NCBI RefSeq assembly: GCF_010686755.1
Contig: NZ_JAAGXA010000001.1
Span: forward strand, 248,001-312,000
DNA from: Nocardioides zeae
GTDB lineage: Bacteria > Actinomycetota > Actinomycetes > Propionibacteriales > Nocardioidaceae
Direction of reading: 5' to 3'
DNA length: 64,000 bases
A model generated the notes under the pieces. That model saw nothing but the letters and a program-made list of their open reading frames with translations, was not told the origin of the DNA and did no database searches. Within the stretch, counting starts at the first letter, position 1. Every line of letters begins with the position of its first letter. A program made the translations under genes and the position numbers. Positions 34,203 to 41,300 of the stretch are shown here, piece after piece.

Positions 34203-35246
34203 ATGACGAACGGACCGGAGCTCCTCGGTGGGCTCGGCGCGCAGCTGCCGGTCGTGGCGGCGCCCATGGCCGGCGGGCCCAGCACGCCCGACCTCGTCGT
34301 CGCGGCCGCGGAGGCGGGCGCCCTCGGGTTCCTGGCGGCGGGGTACAAGACGCCGGAGGTGCTCGCCGCGGAGATCCGCGCAGTGCGGGAACGCACGGGC
34401 CGGTTCGGGGTCAACCTGTTCGTCCCGACCCCGGTGCCGGTCGACCCGGCCGCCTACGCAGCGTACGCCGACCGCCTGCGCCCCCTCGCCTCGCGGCACG
34501 GCGTGACGGGCCTGCCCGAGGAACCACGCGAGGACGACGACGCCTGGGACGCCAAGGTCGACCTGCTCCTCGCGGACCCGGTGCCGGTCGTCAGCTTCAC
34601 CTTCGGTCTGCCGGCGCCGTCGGTCGTGCGGGCGCTCCGGGACGTCGGGACGGCGACGGTGCAGACCGTCGTGCGCCCTGCCGAGGCGGAGCTCGCCGCC
34701 CGGGCCGGCGTCGACGCGCTCGTGGTGCAGTCCCACGTCGCCGGCGGACACTCCGGCACGTTCGATCCCGACGACCTCCCGCCCGAGGTGCCCCTGACCG
34801 CGCTGCTGCAGGAGGTGCGCGCCGTGACCGACCTGCCCCTGTGGGCGGCCGGCGGGTTGGCGTCCCCCGAGGACGTCGCCGCGGTGCTGGCGGCGGGGGC
34901 CGAGGCCGCCGTCGTGGGCACGGCCCTCCTCCGCGCGCCCGAGGCCGGCACGTCGGCGACGTACCGCCGTGCGCTCGCCGACCCCGCCCGGACGGTCACC
35001 GGCCTCACGCGGGCGTTCTCCGGCCGGCCCGCGCGGGCGTTGCGGAACGGTTTCGTCGAGGCGTACGACGCGGTCGCGCCCTCCGGCTACCCCGCCGTGC
35101 ACCACCTGACGAGCCCGATCCGCAAGGCAGCCGCGGAAACCGGCGACGTGGAGACCATCAACATCTGGGCCGGCACGGGCTTCCGGTCGGCGACGGACGA
35201 GCCGGCCGGCGTCGTGCTGCGGCGGCTGGCGGAGGGATCCGCTTAG
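34203..35246 (+). CDS. Nitronate monooxygenase (2-nitropropane dioxygenase family)
   Basis: 347 residues. FMN TIM barrel with VVAAPMAGGPSTPDLVVAA at the N-terminus, FGVNLFVPTP, VVQSHVAGGHSG containing the catalytic His, and phosphate-binding LWAAGGLASPEDVAAVLAAGAEAAVVGTALL. Oxidises nitronates such as propionate-3-nitronate. ATG 34203 has AGGAGG 8 bases upstream. Single gene. Confidence 0.93.
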   Translation: MTNGPELLGGLGAQLPVVAAPMAGGPSTPDLVVAAAEAGALGFLAAGYKTPEVLAAEIRAVRERTGRFGVNLFVPTPVPVDPAAYAAYADRLRPLASRHGVTGLPEEPREDDDAWDAKVDLLLADPVPVVSFTFGLPAPSVVRALRDVGTATVQTVVRPAEAELAARAGVDALVVQSHVAGGHSGTFDPDDLPPEVPLTALLQEVRAVTDLPLWAAGGLASPEDVAAVLAAGAEAAVVGTALLRAPEAGTSATYRRALADPARTVTGLTRAFSGRPARALRNGFVEAYDAVAPSGYPAVHHLTSPIRKAAAETGDVETINIWAGTGFRSATDEPAGVVLRRLAEGSA

Positions 35247-35253
35247 CTGGACC

Positions 35254-35323
35254 GCGGGCCGCGGGCCGCGGGCCGCGGGCCGCGGGCTCCGGGCTCTGGG
35301 CTGCGGGATCCGGGATCCGGGCT
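35254..35323. repeat. Heptanucleotide tandem repeat between convergent genes
   Basis: About ten 7-bp units: four GCGGGCC, then GCGGGCT, CCGGGCT, CTGGGCT, GCGGGAT, CCGGGAT and CCGGGCT. It fills the 81-bp gap between two convergent stops. No coding role. Confidence 0.8.
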
Positions 35324-35327
35324 GGGC

Positions 35328-35627
35328 TCAGGTCGGGTGGGTGAAGGTGACCGGGGTGCCGGTCGACCGCGCGTGCTCGATCTCGCGCCGGACCGAGTCG
35401 CCGACGTATCCGCCCGGGTTCACGACCAGCACCCGATCCGCCAGGTCGATCTTGTGCAGGTGGAGGGCGCCGAGCCGGGCCTCCTGCTCGACGCCGACCG
35501 GTCCGTCGAGCTCAGCGGGAGCGAGGACGATCACGCCGGCGAGCGTCAGCTCTCGGTTCGCCTGCCGCATCTCGTCGGTGAAGCGGGCGGAGCCGCAGAT
35601 GCAGACGATCTCGGGGCGGTCGGGCAC
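35328..35627 (-). CDS. Small nucleoside 2-deoxyribosyltransferase-like protein
   Basis: 99 residues. VCICGSARFTDEMRQANRELTLAG, KIDLADRVLVVNPGGYVGDSVRREIEHA fit the small Rossmann-like fold of the deoxyribosyltransferase/DUF4406 group, in which the GSxR loop and a Glu in the ERE/REIEHA helix bind nucleoside phosphate. Function in the cell is unknown; phage and accessory genomes often carry it. GTG 35627 is the family-consistent start. Confidence 0.78.
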   Translation of the reverse strand: MPDRPEIVCICGSARFTDEMRQANRELTLAGVIVLAPAELDGPVGVEQEARLGALHLHKIDLADRVLVVNPGGYVGDSVRREIEHARSTGTPVTFTHPT

Positions 35628-35708
35628 CGGCCCAGGCTCTCATCTCCCGCCGCCGGGCATGCTGCGCCGCCCGGCCACGGGTGTGGACGGGCGGCTGGTT
35701 GTCTGCTG

Positions 35709-37157
35709 TCAGGCGCGGTTGGGGTCGGGCGTCGGTCCTGGTGGTGGCCAGGGTCGGGTGCCGTCGGGGTCGACGAGGTAGCGCAGCCCCATCGGGCTGG
35801 TCCAGATGACAGCGTGGGGTGGTTCGTTCTGTGTCGGGTCGGTGGGTCGATAGACCCACCGTTTTCCCGTGGCCATCTCGCGGTGGGTCTTCATGCGGTG
35901 GTGGCGTCGGCAGAGCGGGAACAGGTTTCGGGTCGAGGTCTGACCGGGTCGCCCGTTCTCGTCGTACCGCTCGCAGTGGTCGAGGTCGGCGCTCCGCGAG
36001 GAGCGGGTGCAGTAGGGGAAGACGCACCTGGGCCAGCGGGCTCTGACATGGTCGGCGATCCGGTCGGGCGGGGCGCAGCCGTTCACGGCGTCGTCGCGGT
36101 TGAGGTCGACGATCGGCTTGACGATGACCGTCGTGTCGGTCGAGCCGCACCAGGACTGGACCTGCTCGACCGTCACGGCCCCACGGGGTGCGCCGGGGGT
36201 GTCGAGCCTTGCCAGGTCGATGCCCGTCATCCCGGTGCAGGCATCGATCCGGGGGCCGATCCCGTTCAGGGTGCCGGTGATCGCGGCCTGGTCGAGGTGC
36301 ACGAACAGCACCACCTCGCGCCGCGCCCGCGTTGGCGGCTGCTCGACGTCGTACTCCAACGTCGCGACACCCTCGCAGCGCCGCGCGATCTCACCCAGGG
36401 CCATCGACCGGCGGATATCCAGGTTCGGGTCACAGCCCAGGTCGCCCAACTGGCGGGCGACGTGCGCAACGGTCCGTTCGAGGTCGAGCGCATCCGCCAG
36501 GTCCAGGCTGCCGTGGACGTTCACCGTGCCGCGCAGGGTCCCGGTCAACGGGTCCGCATAACCGACCTCGCCCAGCTCGATCGACAGGTACCGGTCGCCA
36601 TCGGCCGCATGCCGCTCCGCCTCGGTCGTCTCGGGGTCGAACCTGGCCGCGGCCTCCGCCGCCAACCGGTCGACCTCGGGGCCGGTGGCCTTGGCCGCGA
36701 CGTACGCGACGTGCCGGTCGACGAACCCGGCCGCCTCGAAGGTCAACGTCCGGGTGGCTTGGGCGATCCGCCGGCCCCGCCACACGTCGACCTCTCCTGC
36801 CGCGATGCGCGCGTGGATGAGGGGGAGTCGGTAGCGCAGCTCGACCGCATCCCCCACCAGGCGACGAGCCGCGTCGAACGAACACCCGCGCGCGGCGGCG
36901 ATCTCGCTGATGCAGAACTCCGCGACCACGGGCGCACCCGGCCCACCCAGCTCGAGGAACTGATCCCCAGCCAGAGCCTCGGAGTCCCACTCACCCAGCG
37001 TCGTGATCGGATCACCCACCACCTCGTCCGAGGTGTGCGCGGCCGCCCAGTCACCCACGGCGACGAACGCAGCAGCCTCCGCCGCACGAGCCGCAGCCGT
37101 GCGCTCGCGGACCGCGTCGATCAACGCGGTCGCTGTGGTGTGGGTCCCCCGATCCAT
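35709..37157 (-). CDS. DUF222 / HNH endonuclease protein (13E12-type)
   Basis: 482 residues. N-terminal DUF222 helical domain (about 15-310, FLELGGPGAPVVAEFCISEIAAARG) and a C-terminal HNH nuclease with CVFPYCTRSSRSADLDHCERYDENG, NLFPLCRRHHRMKTH (His-Asn-His set plus Cys pairs for zinc). Multi-copy family of high-GC actinobacteria, related to the REP13E12 proteins of mycobacteria, and often DNA-damage-induced. The gene has lower G+C and different codon use than its neighbours (more GCC-to-GCT and CAT-type codons), in line with acquisition. ATG 37157 has TAGAGT 7 bases upstream and no ribosome site. No terminal repeats or integrase seen. Confidence 0.93.
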   Translation of the reverse strand: MDRGTHTTATALIDAVRERTAAARAAEAAAFVAVGDWAAAHTSDEVVGDPITTLGEWDSEALAGDQFLELGGPGAPVVAEFCISEIAAARGCSFDAARRLVGDAVELRYRLPLIHARIAAGEVDVWRGRRIAQATRTLTFEAAGFVDRHVAYVAAKATGPEVDRLAAEAAARFDPETTEAERHAADGDRYLSIELGEVGYADPLTGTLRGTVNVHGSLDLADALDLERTVAHVARQLGDLGCDPNLDIRRSMALGEIARRCEGVATLEYDVEQPPTRARREVVLFVHLDQAAITGTLNGIGPRIDACTGMTGIDLARLDTPGAPRGAVTVEQVQSWCGSTDTTVIVKPIVDLNRDDAVNGCAPPDRIADHVRARWPRCVFPYCTRSSRSADLDHCERYDENGRPGQTSTRNLFPLCRRHHRMKTHREMATGKRWVYRPTDPTQNEPPHAVIWTSPMGLRYLVDPDGTRPWPPPGPTPDPNRA

Positions 37158-37164
37158 GCCCCCG

Positions 37165-37170
37165 ACTCTA
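37165..37170 (-). promoter_or_regulatory. -10 element TAGAGT of the HNH gene, with SOS-like half site
   Basis: TAGAGT is 7 bases before the ATG. TCGAAC (37172-37177) directly upstream is one half of the actinobacterial LexA box, but the second half is not conserved, so damage control is only suggested. Confidence 0.45.
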
Positions 37171-37219
37171 GTCGAACAGACATACGAACACCACCTCTGG
37201 ATGGTGATCTGTGGATGAC

Positions 37220-37639
37220 TCAGGCCTGGTCGTTGTTCTTCTGCTCGCCCCACCCGTGCACGCGGTCGACCTCGATCAACGCGCTGACGCGGGGCCGGTC
37301 GCGGCGCGGGTAGGGCTGGCCGCCGTAATGCCTCGAGAGGGCGTCGATGTCGGCGAGCTCCGGGTCGTCGTAGATCTCGACGACGCGACCGATGAGGGTG
37401 ACGTGGGTGTACCAGTTGTCCTTGTCGGTCACCGTCAGGCTCACGCGGGGATCGCGGCGGAGGTGCTTGAGGCGCACCCGACCCTCGTCCATGTTCACGA
37501 GGACGCGGTCGTCGTCGCGGAGGAGGTACCAGGTCGCGGCCGTCACGGGCTGCCCGTCCTTGCGGACGGTCGCGATCACTGCGGGGTTGGGCTTGCGCAG
37601 CATCTCGCGGGCGGAGTCGGTGAGGTGGGTGTCGGTCAC
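37220..37639 (-). CDS. PPOX-class split-barrel protein, probably F420-dependent
   Basis: 139 residues. Pyridoxamine-phosphate-oxidase-like barrel: AREMLRKPNPAVIATVRKDGQPVTAATWYLL and HVTLIGRVVEIYDDPELADIDALSRHYGG match the small F420-dependent oxidoreductases of actinobacteria (TIGR03618-like). Substrate unknown. GTG 37639 with AAGGAG 8 bases upstream. The next gene upstream encodes a second split-barrel protein, 56 bp away. Confidence 0.87.
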   Translation of the reverse strand: MTDTHLTDSAREMLRKPNPAVIATVRKDGQPVTAATWYLLRDDDRVLVNMDEGRVRLKHLRRDPRVSLTVTDKDNWYTHVTLIGRVVEIYDDPELADIDALSRHYGGQPYPRRDRPRVSALIEVDRVHGWGEQKNNDQA

Positions 37640-37695
37640 GGGCAATCTCCTTCGGTACGGCCGAGTCGTCTGCTCCCGACCGTACGGGGCGGGCG

Positions 37696-38100
37696 TCAGC
37701 CCTCCGCCCGCTCCACCTCGAGCAGGATCCCCACCGTCCCGGCTCCGCCACGCCGCAACCGGCTCCCCAGGACGGTGAGTCGCCCGAACAGCCCGTACTT
37801 GCGCACCACCTCGCGCGCCACCCGCGCCGACGTCTCGTCGTCGAGCAGGCGCCCGACCCCGGCGTACGTCGGGCCGTGGGTGCGCTTGCCGCGCACGTCG
37901 GAGCCCTGCACCTGGACCCGTCCGCTGGCACGGACGCGCTTGACCTTCCAGGAGTCGCGGACCGTCCAGACTGCGGCCGCGCCCTCGAAGGGCACGATCC
38001 AGACCGGGGTCGGCTTGGGGCGGCCGTCCTTCGTGAAGGTGGTGAGCACGACGTACTTCTCGTCGGCGACCGGGGGAGAGGCGGGCGTGGTGGGTGCCAT
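37696..38100 (-). CDS. PPOX-class split-barrel protein
   Basis: 134 residues. VVLTTFTKDGRPKPTPVWIVPFEGAAAVWTV and KRVRASGRVQVQGSDVRGKR are typical of the actinobacterial PPOX/F420 family (Rv1155 relatives and deazaflavin nitroreductase-like). It carries a longer positively charged end (FGRLTVLGSRLRRGG) than its neighbour. ATG 38100. Probably co-transcribed with 37220-37639; tandem paralogs of this kind are common. Confidence 0.85.
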   Translation of the reverse strand: MAPTTPASPPVADEKYVVLTTFTKDGRPKPTPVWIVPFEGAAAVWTVRDSWKVKRVRASGRVQVQGSDVRGKRTHGPTYAGVGRLLDDETSARVAREVVRKYGLFGRLTVLGSRLRRGGAGTVGILLEVERAEG

Positions 38101-38261
38101 GCCCCCATGATGCCCACTCCGACGTCGCCGGGGCGGCCTCGCGCCAACCGCCGGGTTTCCGCAAGGGTTCGACAACTCTCCCGGTACTGCTTGGGGGCCG
38201 CGCATTCGGCCCGCAGGCTGAGGTAAAGGCTGCGCGCCAGCCACCCACTCCGTCGCGAAGG

Positions 38262-38537
38262 ATGGCCGTGCACGACCACACCAGACCCTCCCACGACGAG
38301 GTGCTGCTCCGGCGGTTCGACTACCACCACCTGTCCGAGGGGCCGGAGCGGGACCTCGCGGCGACGTACGCCCGGGTGGCCGACCTGATGGCCGAGACGC
38401 TGCCCAGCTCGCCGCACGTCACCCGCAGCCTGCGCGCGCTGCTCGACGCGCGGCACGAGCTCGATGCACGACACGAGCCCGGCGCTGCAGCATCGCGGCG
38501 CGAGCAGGGCGCGGGGTGCGGACGGGCTGGCCTGTAG
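38262..38537 (+). CDS. Small protein resembling the Acb2/Tad1 hairpin family
   Basis: 91 residues. RRFDYHHLSEGPERDLAATY...LMAETLPSSPHVTRSLRALLDA has the spacing of the RFxYHxP...LP-S...AL..L..A pattern of small helical-hairpin proteins labelled Acb2/Tad1-like in phages and actinobacteria, whose best-known members bind cyclic-nucleotide immune signals. Conservation is partial and the usual LEEA...NAAIAR ending is missing. ATG 38262 or GTG 38268 could start it; GAAGGA is just upstream. Its last 22 bases run antisense into rnpB. It may be a decayed gene. Confidence 0.5.
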   Translation: MAVHDHTRPSHDEVLLRRFDYHHLSEGPERDLAATYARVADLMAETLPSSPHVTRSLRALLDARHELDARHEPGAAASRREQGAGCGRAGL

Positions 38538-38937
38538 GCCGGGTTCTGTCCTCGGGCCCGTTGCCGGGCACCGATGTGCGGCCATCCATCTAGGGCCGCC
38601 GTTGCCGACGACCTCGTGCAGTCCACCCGCGTGCTCGGGCGGGCAGCCCTCGAACGCACGCGCGTCCACCTCCTCGCGGAGGCGGACTTCTCGACCTTGC
38701 TCCAGGTGGGGTTTACCGAGCCGCTCCGGTCGCCCGGAGCGCTGGTGGTCTCTTGCACCACCGTTTCACCCTTGCCTCCCGCCGGCCGGAGCCGGAGGGC
38801 GGCGGTCTGTTCTCTGTGGCACTGTCCCGCGGGTCACCCCGGGTGGGCGTTACCCACCACCTCGCCCTGTGGAGCCCGGACCTTCCTCGACGACACCCGA
38901 GGGTGCCGCCGCGGCCGCCCGGCCAGCCCATCCGCAC
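38516..38937 (-). ncRNA. rnpB: RNase P RNA (bacterial type A)
   Basis: Read leftward the RNA shows GAGGAAGGTCCGGGCTCC (CR-I/P4), GCCACAGAGAACAGAC, GGGTGAAACGGTGG, TAAACCCCACCTGGAG and the 3' ACAGAACCCGGCCTAC. Ends GTGCGGATGGGCTGGCC (38921-38937) and GGCCAGCCCGTCCGCAC (38516-38532) pair as P1 and set the limits. It is the catalytic RNA for tRNA 5' processing. The exact 3' end may vary by a few bases. Confidence 0.95.
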
Positions 38938-39007
38938 GCAGCAGGATAGGGGAACAACGGGCCCGGCCGTGACGTTGGGGCCGGCACGCACGACGAGAGG
39001 GGACACC

Positions 39008-39469
39008 ATGACCGACCACAGCGACTGGACCGAGCAGGTCGAGCAGATCAGCGCCCCCGCGATCGTGTTCCCGGGCCAGGAGCAGGACCCCACGTCGGCG
39101 CACCGTGCGTCGTTCGACCTGCTCGCCCGCCGCGCGCCCGTCGAGGCGCTCGCGCTCATCGAGCCGGCGCTCGAGCTGGACGCCGGGAACTACGGCCTGC
39201 GCAGCCTGCGCGCGTGGGCGTACCTCCTGCGGGCCCAGCTGCAGCGTGCGGAGGAGGAGCTGCGCGGCCTCGTGGAGGAGAACCCCAGCGACGACTGGGC
39301 GCGCCACGCGCTGGCCCGCAGCCTCGAGCGGCAGTCGAGGTTCGGCGACGCGCTCCCGCACGCGCGGCTCGCCGCCGCGATGACCGGCGACCCCGAGCAC
39401 GAGCTCACGGCGCTCCGCATCGAGCGGCGTCTCGCCGAGCAGCGGGGCACGGTGGACGACCTGGTCTGA
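39008..39469 (+). CDS. Tetratricopeptide-repeat protein
   Basis: 153 residues. Three TPR-like helix pairs are visible: VEALALIEPALELDAGNYGL, RAQLQRAEEELRGLVEENPS and RFGDALPHARLAAAMTGDPE, the spacing near 34 residues. Likely an adaptor; no partner is clear. ATG 39008 with GAGAGGGG upstream. A strong hairpin separates it from the convergent transglutaminase operon. Confidence 0.85.
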   Translation: MTDHSDWTEQVEQISAPAIVFPGQEQDPTSAHRASFDLLARRAPVEALALIEPALELDAGNYGLRSLRAWAYLLRAQLQRAEEELRGLVEENPSDDWARHALARSLERQSRFGDALPHARLAAAMTGDPEHELTALRIERRLAEQRGTVDDLV

Positions 39470-39479
39470 GCCGACCGGG

Positions 39480-39511
39480 GGGTACGGCGCGGGGTCGCCC
39501 GCGCCGTACCC
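39480..39511. terminator. Bidirectional terminator
   Basis: GGGTACGGCGCGGG (39480-39493) and CCCGCGCCGTACCC (39498-39511) form a perfect 14-bp stem with a 4-base loop between convergent stops at 39469 and 39523. Confidence 0.8.
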
Positions 39512-39522
39512 GACGGACCGGT

Positions 39523-40368
39523 TCACGCCAGCCGCGTGACCTCGACCTGCACGAACATCCGCGACGTCCGCGCCCCGGCGAAGATGCCGCTCAACGGCCG
39601 CACGTCGCCGTAGTCGCGCCCCGCCGCGATGACGACGTGCCGGTCGCTGATGGGCTGGGCGTTGGTGAGGTCGAAGGCGTGCCAGCCGGCGTCCCACCAC
39701 TCGATCCACGCGTGGGACTCGCCGGCGACCGTGACGCCGACCTCCGGCTCGGCGGACGGGTGGAGGTAGCCCGAGACGTAGCGCGCGGGGATCCCCAGGT
39801 GCCGCAGGCCGCCGATCGCGAGGTGCGCCATGTCCTGGCAGACGCCGCCCCGCTGCTCCCACGCCTCGGCGGCGCGGCTCGTCACCTCGGTGGCGCCGCG
39901 GATGTACTCGACCTCCGCGTGCACGAGCGCGCAGACCGCCGTGGCGGCGTCGCCGGGGGTGGCGGACTCCGCGCGGATCGTGTCCAGCCGGGCGACCAGG
40001 TCCGCGGGCGGCGCCACGAGGTCGGGCAGCATGAGGAACTCGGTGTGCACGTCGGCGACGTCCGGCGCGGCCAGGTCCTCCCACGCGAGCGTCGGCGGCG
40101 GCAGCGGCGAGCGGTTGGTGTGGACCGTCGCCTGGGCCTGCACGGTGAGCGCGTCGTGCGGGTCGAGCACCTCGAAGGACGTGACCTGCGCGCCCCAGTA
40201 GTCGCGGTAGGTGTGCGTCCACGGCGTGGGCGTGATGTCGAGGCGCGTGTGGGCCACGATCTGCTCGGGCGAGGTCTGCGGCGTCAGGCGGGCCTCGTTG
40301 TAGGACGTCACCGCCTTGCCGTCGTACTCGTAGCCGGTCGTGTGGACGATGCGCAGCTGCATGCTCAC
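39523..40368 (-). CDS. Transglutaminase-like protein of the ATP-grasp/alpha-E trio
   Basis: 281 residues. Bacterial transglutaminase N-terminal domain (LRIVHTTGYEYDGKAVTSYNEARL, about 4-80) and a papain-like core with triad Cys in GGVCQDMAHLAI, His in GESHAWIEWW and Asp in FDLTN. Such enzymes cleave or form amide bonds. GTG 40368 has GGAGG 6 bases upstream and overlaps the alpha-E stop; ATG 40362 is the alternative. Last gene of the trio whose Mycobacterium tuberculosis counterparts are, as recalled, Rv2409c-Rv2411c. Proposed to make or process a peptide; the product is unknown. Confidence 0.93.
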   Translation of the reverse strand: MSMQLRIVHTTGYEYDGKAVTSYNEARLTPQTSPEQIVAHTRLDITPTPWTHTYRDYWGAQVTSFEVLDPHDALTVQAQATVHTNRSPLPPPTLAWEDLAAPDVADVHTEFLMLPDLVAPPADLVARLDTIRAESATPGDAATAVCALVHAEVEYIRGATEVTSRAAEAWEQRGGVCQDMAHLAIGGLRHLGIPARYVSGYLHPSAEPEVGVTVAGESHAWIEWWDAGWHAFDLTNAQPISDRHVVIAAGRDYGDVRPLSGIFAGARTSRMFVQVEVTRLA

Positions 40369-41300
40369 AGGGCACCTCCGTGCCACTCGGTCGCCTCGGA
40401 GCCGGCGAAGTAACGACGGGTGACGGCGTCGGTGGCGGCGGCGCAGGTGTACTGCAGCCGCTCCATCTCCGCCGGCAGGTTGGCGACGACGTCGGACAGC
40501 GACCGGTACTCCAGGTCGGCCCGTGTGCGGCCCAGCAACCGCTGGGCGTCGTTGCCGAACCCCGCGCGGGCGCCGCCCGACTCGAGGTTGTCGAGGCACT
40601 GCTCGGCCCGGCTGATCGAGTGCACGATCGAGCGGGGGAACAGGCGGTCGAGCAGCAGGAACTCCGCGGCGCCGCGGTCGGTCTCCAACCCCCGGTACGT
40701 CCGCAGGAAGGCCTCGTAGGCGCCGCAGGCCCGCAGCGTCGACGTCCAGGCGGAGGCCGCGCTCGAGCTCGTCAGCGCCGCGGTCGCGACCAGCCGTGCC
40801 GTCATGTCGGCGCGCTCGATGCTGCGGCCGAGCACGAGGAACTGGTAGCCCTCGTCGCGCGTCATCGTCGCCTCGGCGGTGCCGTTCACCAGGGCCGCGC
40901 GATCGCGGACCCAGCCGAAGACCGCGGGTGGGCGCAGCGTGCGGAAGCGGCCGGAGGGCAGGGCGCGCCACGTCGTGTTGACCGCCTCCCACATCGGCTC
41001 CGACAGCGTCTCGCGGGCGCGGCGGGCCGACTCGCGCGCCGCGCCGAGCGCCGCGGCGATCGACCCGGGCGCATTGGCGTCGTAGGCCAGCAGCTCGAGG
41101 ATCGTCTGCCGGGTCATGTCGGTGTCGTCGTCGTAGGGCACGCCCATGATCGACAGCAGCGTGCGGCAGGCCGCCGCCTCGTCGACCGTCGGGTCCTCGA
41201 GCATCAGCTGGGTCTGCACGTCGAGGATGCGCGCGGTGTCCTCCGCGCGCTCCACGTAGCGACCGATCCAGAACATCGACTCCGCGATGCGGCTCAGCAC
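40365..41300 (-). CDS. Alpha-E domain protein (DUF403)
   Basis: 311 residues, all helical. LSRIAESMFWIGRYVERAEDTAR at the start, YQFLVLGRSIERADMTARL in the middle and FLLLDRLFPRSIVHSI identify the alpha-E family, named for its conserved Glu residues. It always pairs with the circularly permuted ATP-grasp upstream; activity is not known. GTG 41300 overlaps the ATP-grasp end by 7 bases. Confidence 0.92.
   Translation of the reverse strand: MLSRIAESMFWIGRYVERAEDTARILDVQTQLMLEDPTVDEAAACRTLLSIMGVPYDDDTDMTRQTILELLAYDANAPGSIAAALGAARESARRARETLSEPMWEAVNTTWRALPSGRFRTLRPPAVFGWVRDRAALVNGTAEATMTRDEGYQFLVLGRSIERADMTARLVATAALTSSSAASAWTSTLRACGAYEAFLRTYRGLETDRGAAEFLLLDRLFPRSIVHSISRAEQCLDNLESGGARAGFGNDAQRLLGRTRADLEYRSLSDVVANLPAEMERLQYTCAAATDAVTRRYFAGSEATEWHGGAL

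Noticed and set aside
35254..35323. Heptad GC repeats as a replication origin or iteron array.
   Set aside because: Too short, GC-only, with no DnaA boxes or AT-rich stretch, and placed between convergent gene ends.
35709..37200. HNH/DUF222 gene as a complete mobile element with a LexA-controlled promoter.
   Set aside because: No terminal inverted repeats, target duplications or partner recombinase were found, and only half of a LexA box (TCGAAC) is present.
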